From positions 12,076-30,670 of the forward strand of contig NZLM01000078.1 in NCBI GenBank assembly GCA_002694245.1: a stretch of 18,595 bases of DNA, given 5' to 3'. The position numbers were made by a program, and so were the translations under genes. The notes beneath the pieces were generated by a model that worked only from the letters and a program-made list of their open reading frames with translations, had not been told where the DNA came from and did not search any database. The stretch comes from Methanobacteriota archaeon (GTDB taxonomy: Archaea > Thermoplasmatota > Poseidoniia > Poseidoniales > Poseidoniaceae). Of this stretch, positions 15,227-18,595 are shown piece by piece. Every line of letters starts with the position of its first letter. Within the stretch, counting starts at the first letter, position 1.

Positions 15227-18200
15227 CTAATCTTCGAATTCCTCATCCTCATATTCCCATTCTATCTCGTCTTCACCTTGATTTACGGTTGCAAGACGCA
15301 TCCAAGATAAAACATAGAGAAGGCCCACACAAATCATCGTCATTGTAGTTCCTAATATCCAAGGATTTGTTGCACCAATAGATTCCTCGAGGAAGGCTTT
15401 TTCTTGAATTGGCTTTACATCTATGAATTCAGAATTCTGAGTTTCTCCTTCTAAGGTTACCTCGATTCGCTGTATACCTGGATCACTTGGTTTCCAATCT
15501 ACAATTAATGTAGACACTGATTCTGCTTCGATAAATACGAAGCTTCTACTCAGCATGTTCCTGTCCCCGTTCAAATTAACTGCTTCTACGAGTATGTCTG
15601 CATCCCCTGATAGTTTTCCATCATTTCTGATATGTACTTGTACAATTGTAGGTTCATCGACTTCAAGACTTGATTTTGATAATTCCACGCCACTACGTTC
15701 TATTGAATAGATTGGTTTGTAGTGCTCTAGATACCAAATATGGGCTGGGAATTGACGACTATTTTGTTCGGTTTCAAATTGGTTTCCAGCAATGTCTCTT
15801 CCCTCCAATCTGACCTTTAGTTGGGTTTGTTCATGGAGGAACTCAGAAGCAACATCTGTGATATCTATCACTCCTGTGAATTCTAAACGCAATCCAGTAT
15901 TAACATCCCCGACAAGATCTAATTTTGAATCACCAGACGCTATTGAATCCTGACTTCCGATTGCTGTTATCCACCAGAAAATTTTGACTGAGTTTACATC
16001 TATTCCATAATTTTCAGAAACCACCACAGTGATGTTGTGGCTATCGAGTGATAGTGTTGATGATTCCCTTGGTGAGGAAAACTCGACAACCTCAGGACCT
16101 ACTGCATCAACAAGTATCCACATAACAGCCTCGGTTGGGCTTGTCTTATCGATTCCTTGCTCTGGCAAACAATCAACAGCCCAAGTCATTGCATGTTGAC
16201 CTGAGGACATTGGAGCATATATTGATGCGGTGAAGATACCACTAACTGCAGTACTTGGCGACCTTACTCCGTTCAAACGCACTTCTACATCACAGTCGAA
16301 ATGCGGCCTTTCCATGCTTCTAAAGAATACAACTTCACCAGATAATTCCATTGTTGAACCTGGTGAAACCCTAGCACCTTCCTCAGTTTTATCACCATTT
16401 TCTACCCATAAAGATAGAGTGTCTTGAATCATCATTTCTGCGGAGAATCTCCATCGGTTTTGTGGGAATGATACCTCATCGTAGTTATCTGCCCGGTCAT
16501 AAATTCTCAAGACTGGTTCTCTTCTTGTTTCACCTAAATCAGGTAAGGTCCATTGAGGAATTAATTGGATATTCAATACTAAATTTTGATCGAAAGGACC
16601 TGGAATTAGACCGTTATTATCGTAAACATTGCACGAACTGACCTCGAGGTGAATTGTTTCACTCATGCAAGACCTGGTATCAGAATTCCACCTAATTATC
16701 AACGGATCACTTGCGATATTATCTGCGAGAGAAATCTCTACTTCTCGTATGTCTGCTATTCCATTTTTCTCTGTGAAACTAAGATTCAGACCATATGTTT
16801 GTCCGGGGTGGAGCCATGCTTTCCTGCCTTCTTCCCATTCAAACCCATCACTAGCAATCAAAGGAGCACCATCGCTCATTATTTGATACATGAATAGATG
16901 ATCATCAACCGAATCTGATCCGCCATCCAAAATCGTGTGCCCAGAGGGATCTTCACCGAGCACATAGCCAGCAACTTTCTCCCCAGGGAATGCTGCTGTA
17001 TCATCGATTAAAGTCGTGTAATCACCAAAGGTGGTAGACCTATCAATTGGAGGAGTGAGTGCTCGTGGTATGTATTCGCCTTCACTTGGCCAGCCGTCGC
17101 CATCCAAGTCATTTGCCCACTCGGTCCAAAGCATCAACGTGACTTCTTCTGGTAGTTCTGGTTGGTCTGAGATATTGATAATAATCTCTTGAGAGTTTGA
17201 AGATTGTAAGTGATCAAAATGTCTGATGTTAGCTCCGACTACAACCGGTGCTAATGGGTCGATTATGAACGTTCTATTGATTACATGAGGGTCGGCAGTT
17301 TCTCCTCCTGCAAGAGGAGATAATTTTGCTTCATAAGTTACATTGCCGCTGATGAATGGTGCCTTTGTTTCAACAACCCAATACTGCCCCTCAAATCCTG
17401 AAGTATTGGATATCACCTCTCCGTTGCGACTTAGAGTTAATTCAAACTCACCAGGATATGGTTTGTCTCCCGGGTTTCCATTTTCAAATCCAACATCAAC
17501 CATTATGGTAACGTTTTGTTCAGCCATCAAGTAATCTGAATCATGACTTAACACTCCATTGTCAGTAGAAATTGCCATCGCATCGATTCGCATATCATTG
17601 TCTACAGCGGGACTATACCATGTCTTAACTAGAGGCATTGAGACGAAACCGTTTGTAAGTTGCAAACGGGATTCTATCCTCAAGTTGGTTTGGTCATCAA
17701 ATGACTGGGAGGTTCTGAAAAGTGTTGTAAAATCATGGATATCGGAATTGATATTGTGCTGAATTCCTGAGTCGCTGAATACCAAAGATTCTCCATAACC
17801 AGTGGATATAGTGCTACCGCCAACTATCGGAATAAACCACATAGCTTCATAGTCATCTGAGTACATGTTGACCAGTAACCTATCTGGTGAAGATTCGTAA
17901 ACATTGGCACGCATGTTCATCTCTCTCCAGTTTTGAGATGGTGTAAGAGTCCTGGAATCGTTTTTCCAAGTCATTGTTCCCATAGTAGCATCATTTGAAC
18001 TGGTTTGAGATAGAATAGCCACTTTCATTGAACAAACGGAGTTTGCTCTAAAAAGAAGAGGAAGATTTGTAGATTTACTAGAATCAAGTCTTGCTCTGTT
18101 AATTGATAGCACTAAATCATCTATACCTGTTGATGTTATTATTTGACTGGCTTCATATCCAATACTCAATCCTCCAAGACGATATTGGCCTGCATCAGAA

Positions 18201-18595
18201 ATTAACTCTATCTTTGCTAAAATGAACTCGTTACCACCTAGTTGCTTGATGGCAGGAGTATTGCTAGTCTCATAGTTCAACATGTCGAGATTAGAAGAGT
18301 TAAGACTTAATCTCAGTCCATCGTGATATGTACCATCACCAGTCTGAGCAATCATTGTGTTTCCTATCCATAATGCTACAGTCTGAACCCCCAGACCTAT
18401 GTTACTTACCTTTTCAGCCGAAACCTCGAATGATTTTGCACTGCGTGGAATTAGGATGTTGTGCCAAGATGTAGGATTGAATCCCACATCAACAATCGAA
18501 GACTCGTTATTATCCATGAAGACATCTTGATTGCCCCATGAACCTATGCCGTCGCTAACTACAGACCACTCATACCTACCGTCACCATCAACATC
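15227..18595 (-). CDS. Giant secreted surface protein with C-terminal anchor, N-terminus off window
   Basis: Partial gene. The frame is open to the right edge, giving 1122 visible residues; the internal ATG at 18517 is not the true start because 26 in-frame codons precede it. These read DVDGDGRYEWSVVSDGIGSW and on, a calcium-binding-like DxDGDG element. Most of the visible chain is beta-rich, with Ig-like modules, many sequons and a few paired cysteines (RSCMSETIHLEVSSC; FDCDVEVRL later AVDC). Another DLDGDGWPSEGEY calcium-like loop lies within. The last ectodomain is CARDB-like (VDEPTIVQVHIRNDGKLSGD), then a single membrane helix (WILGTTMTMICVGLLYVLSW), then a 23-residue tail ending EYEDEEFED that should be cytosolic. 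The role is unknown; envelope or adhesion is likely. It may be cotranscribed with nadE. Confidence 0.88.
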   Translation of the reverse strand, partial: DVDGDGRYEWSVVSDGIGSWGNQDVFMDNNESSIVDVGFNPTSWHNILIPRSAKSFEVSAEKVSNIGLGVQTVALWIGNTMIAQTGDGTYHDGLRLSLNSSNLDMLNYETSNTPAIKQLGGNEFILAKIELISDAGQYRLGGLSIGYEASQIITSTGIDDLVLSINRARLDSSKSTNLPLLFRANSVCSMKVAILSQTSSNDATMGTMTWKNDSRTLTPSQNWREMNMRANVYESSPDRLLVNMYSDDYEAMWFIPIVGGSTISTGYGESLVFSDSGIQHNINSDIHDFTTLFRTSQSFDDQTNLRIESRLQLTNGFVSMPLVKTWYSPAVDNDMRIDAMAISTDNGVLSHDSDYLMAEQNVTIMVDVGFENGNPGDKPYPGEFELTLSRNGEVISNTSGFEGQYWVVETKAPFISGNVTYEAKLSPLAGGETADPHVINRTFIIDPLAPVVVGANIRHFDHLQSSNSQEIIINISDQPELPEEVTLMLWTEWANDLDGDGWPSEGEYIPRALTPPIDRSTTFGDYTTLIDDTAAFPGEKVAGYVLGEDPSGHTILDGGSDSVDDHLFMYQIMSDGAPLIASDGFEWEEGRKAWLHPGQTYGLNLSFTEKNGIADIREVEISLADNIASDPLIIRWNSDTRSCMSETIHLEVSSCNVYDNNGLIPGPFDQNLVLNIQLIPQWTLPDLGETRREPVLRIYDRADNYDEVSFPQNRWRFSAEMMIQDTLSLWVENGDKTEEGARVSPGSTMELSGEVVFFRSMERPHFDCDVEVRLNGVRSPSTAVSGIFTASIYAPMSSGQHAMTWAVDCLPEQGIDKTSPTEAVMWILVDAVGPEVVEFSSPRESSTLSLDSHNITVVVSENYGIDVNSVKIFWWITAIGSQDSIASGDSKLDLVGDVNTGLRLEFTGVIDITDVASEFLHEQTQLKVRLEGRDIAGNQFETEQNSRQFPAHIWYLEHYKPIYSIERSGVELSKSSLEVDEPTIVQVHIRNDGKLSGDADILVEAVNLNGDRNMLSRSFVFIEAESVSTLIVDWKPSDPGIQRIEVTLEGETQNSEFIDVKPIQEKAFLEESIGATNPWILGTTMTMICVGLLYVLSWMRLATVNQGEDEIEWEYEDEEFED

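Noticed and set aside
18515-18517. ATG at 18517 as start of the right-hand giant gene
   Set aside because: The same frame stays open for all 26 codons to the window edge and encodes a DVDGDG element typical of surface proteins, so the ATG is internal.
1-18595. tRNA, rRNA, CRISPR array, transposase or integrase
   Set aside because: Read on both strands, nothing showed regularly spaced repeats, cloverleaf-like ends, or transposase or recombinase motifs.

Overview
The window looks like a piece of a marine planktonic euryarchaeal genome, most likely Marine Group II (Poseidoniales) or a close relative. The evidence is: archaellin-type prepilins; very large secreted Ig-like proteins ending in membrane anchors and acidic tails; a DUF7151/collagen-like surface protein; a fused AcnX protein of the kind tied to the archaeal modified mevalonate route; purine-rich Shine-Dalgarno sites (GAGGTG, GGGAGG); and very tight gene packing. 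The lineage is inferred from protein style, not from a marker gene.

Left half, minus strand (7237 down to 1): a likely single transcription unit. It starts with a small helical cytosolic protein (6806-7237). Next is a 1669-residue surface protein of stacked Ig-like/CARDB/NEW3-like modules with five C-terminal membrane segments and an acidic cytoplasmic tail (1810-6819). Then comes a coiled-coil plus beta-sandwich protein without a signal peptide (839-1807). Two tandem archaellins follow (175-756, and a partial one at 1-164). The first three genes overlap or abut. The 82-base gap before the archaellins has no visible terminator on the coding strand. I find no standard archaellum accessory gene (flaF, G, H, I, J) in the window; they may lie to the left.

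Middle, plus strand (7405-9116): three translationally overlapping genes: a Bcp-type peroxiredoxin, a WbpD/WlbB-like sugar N-acetyltransferase, and a flavin-reductase-fold protein. They converge on, and overlap by 13 bases, a minus-strand pair: a fused AcnX large+small subunit protein (likely phosphomevalonate dehydratase) followed directly by an NDP-sugar epimerase/decarboxylase-like SDR (9104-11737).

Right part: a plus-strand membrane-anchored protein with a DUF7151 motif, twelve collagen-like triplets and a propeller-like region (11816-13489). It overlaps by 4 bases the end of glutamine-dependent NAD+ synthetase (13486-15171, minus, GTG start). Upstream of nadE on the same strand lies another giant secreted, single-pass anchored protein whose start is off the window (15227-18595).

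The recurring theme is the cell surface: three large exported proteins rich in N-glycosylation sequons, two archaellins and two nucleotide-sugar enzymes that could feed glycan synthesis, mixed with housekeeping enzymes (nadE, bcp, AcnX). No RNA gene, insertion sequence or CRISPR array was seen. No gene-free stretch exceeds 300 bases; the longest is 7238-7404.
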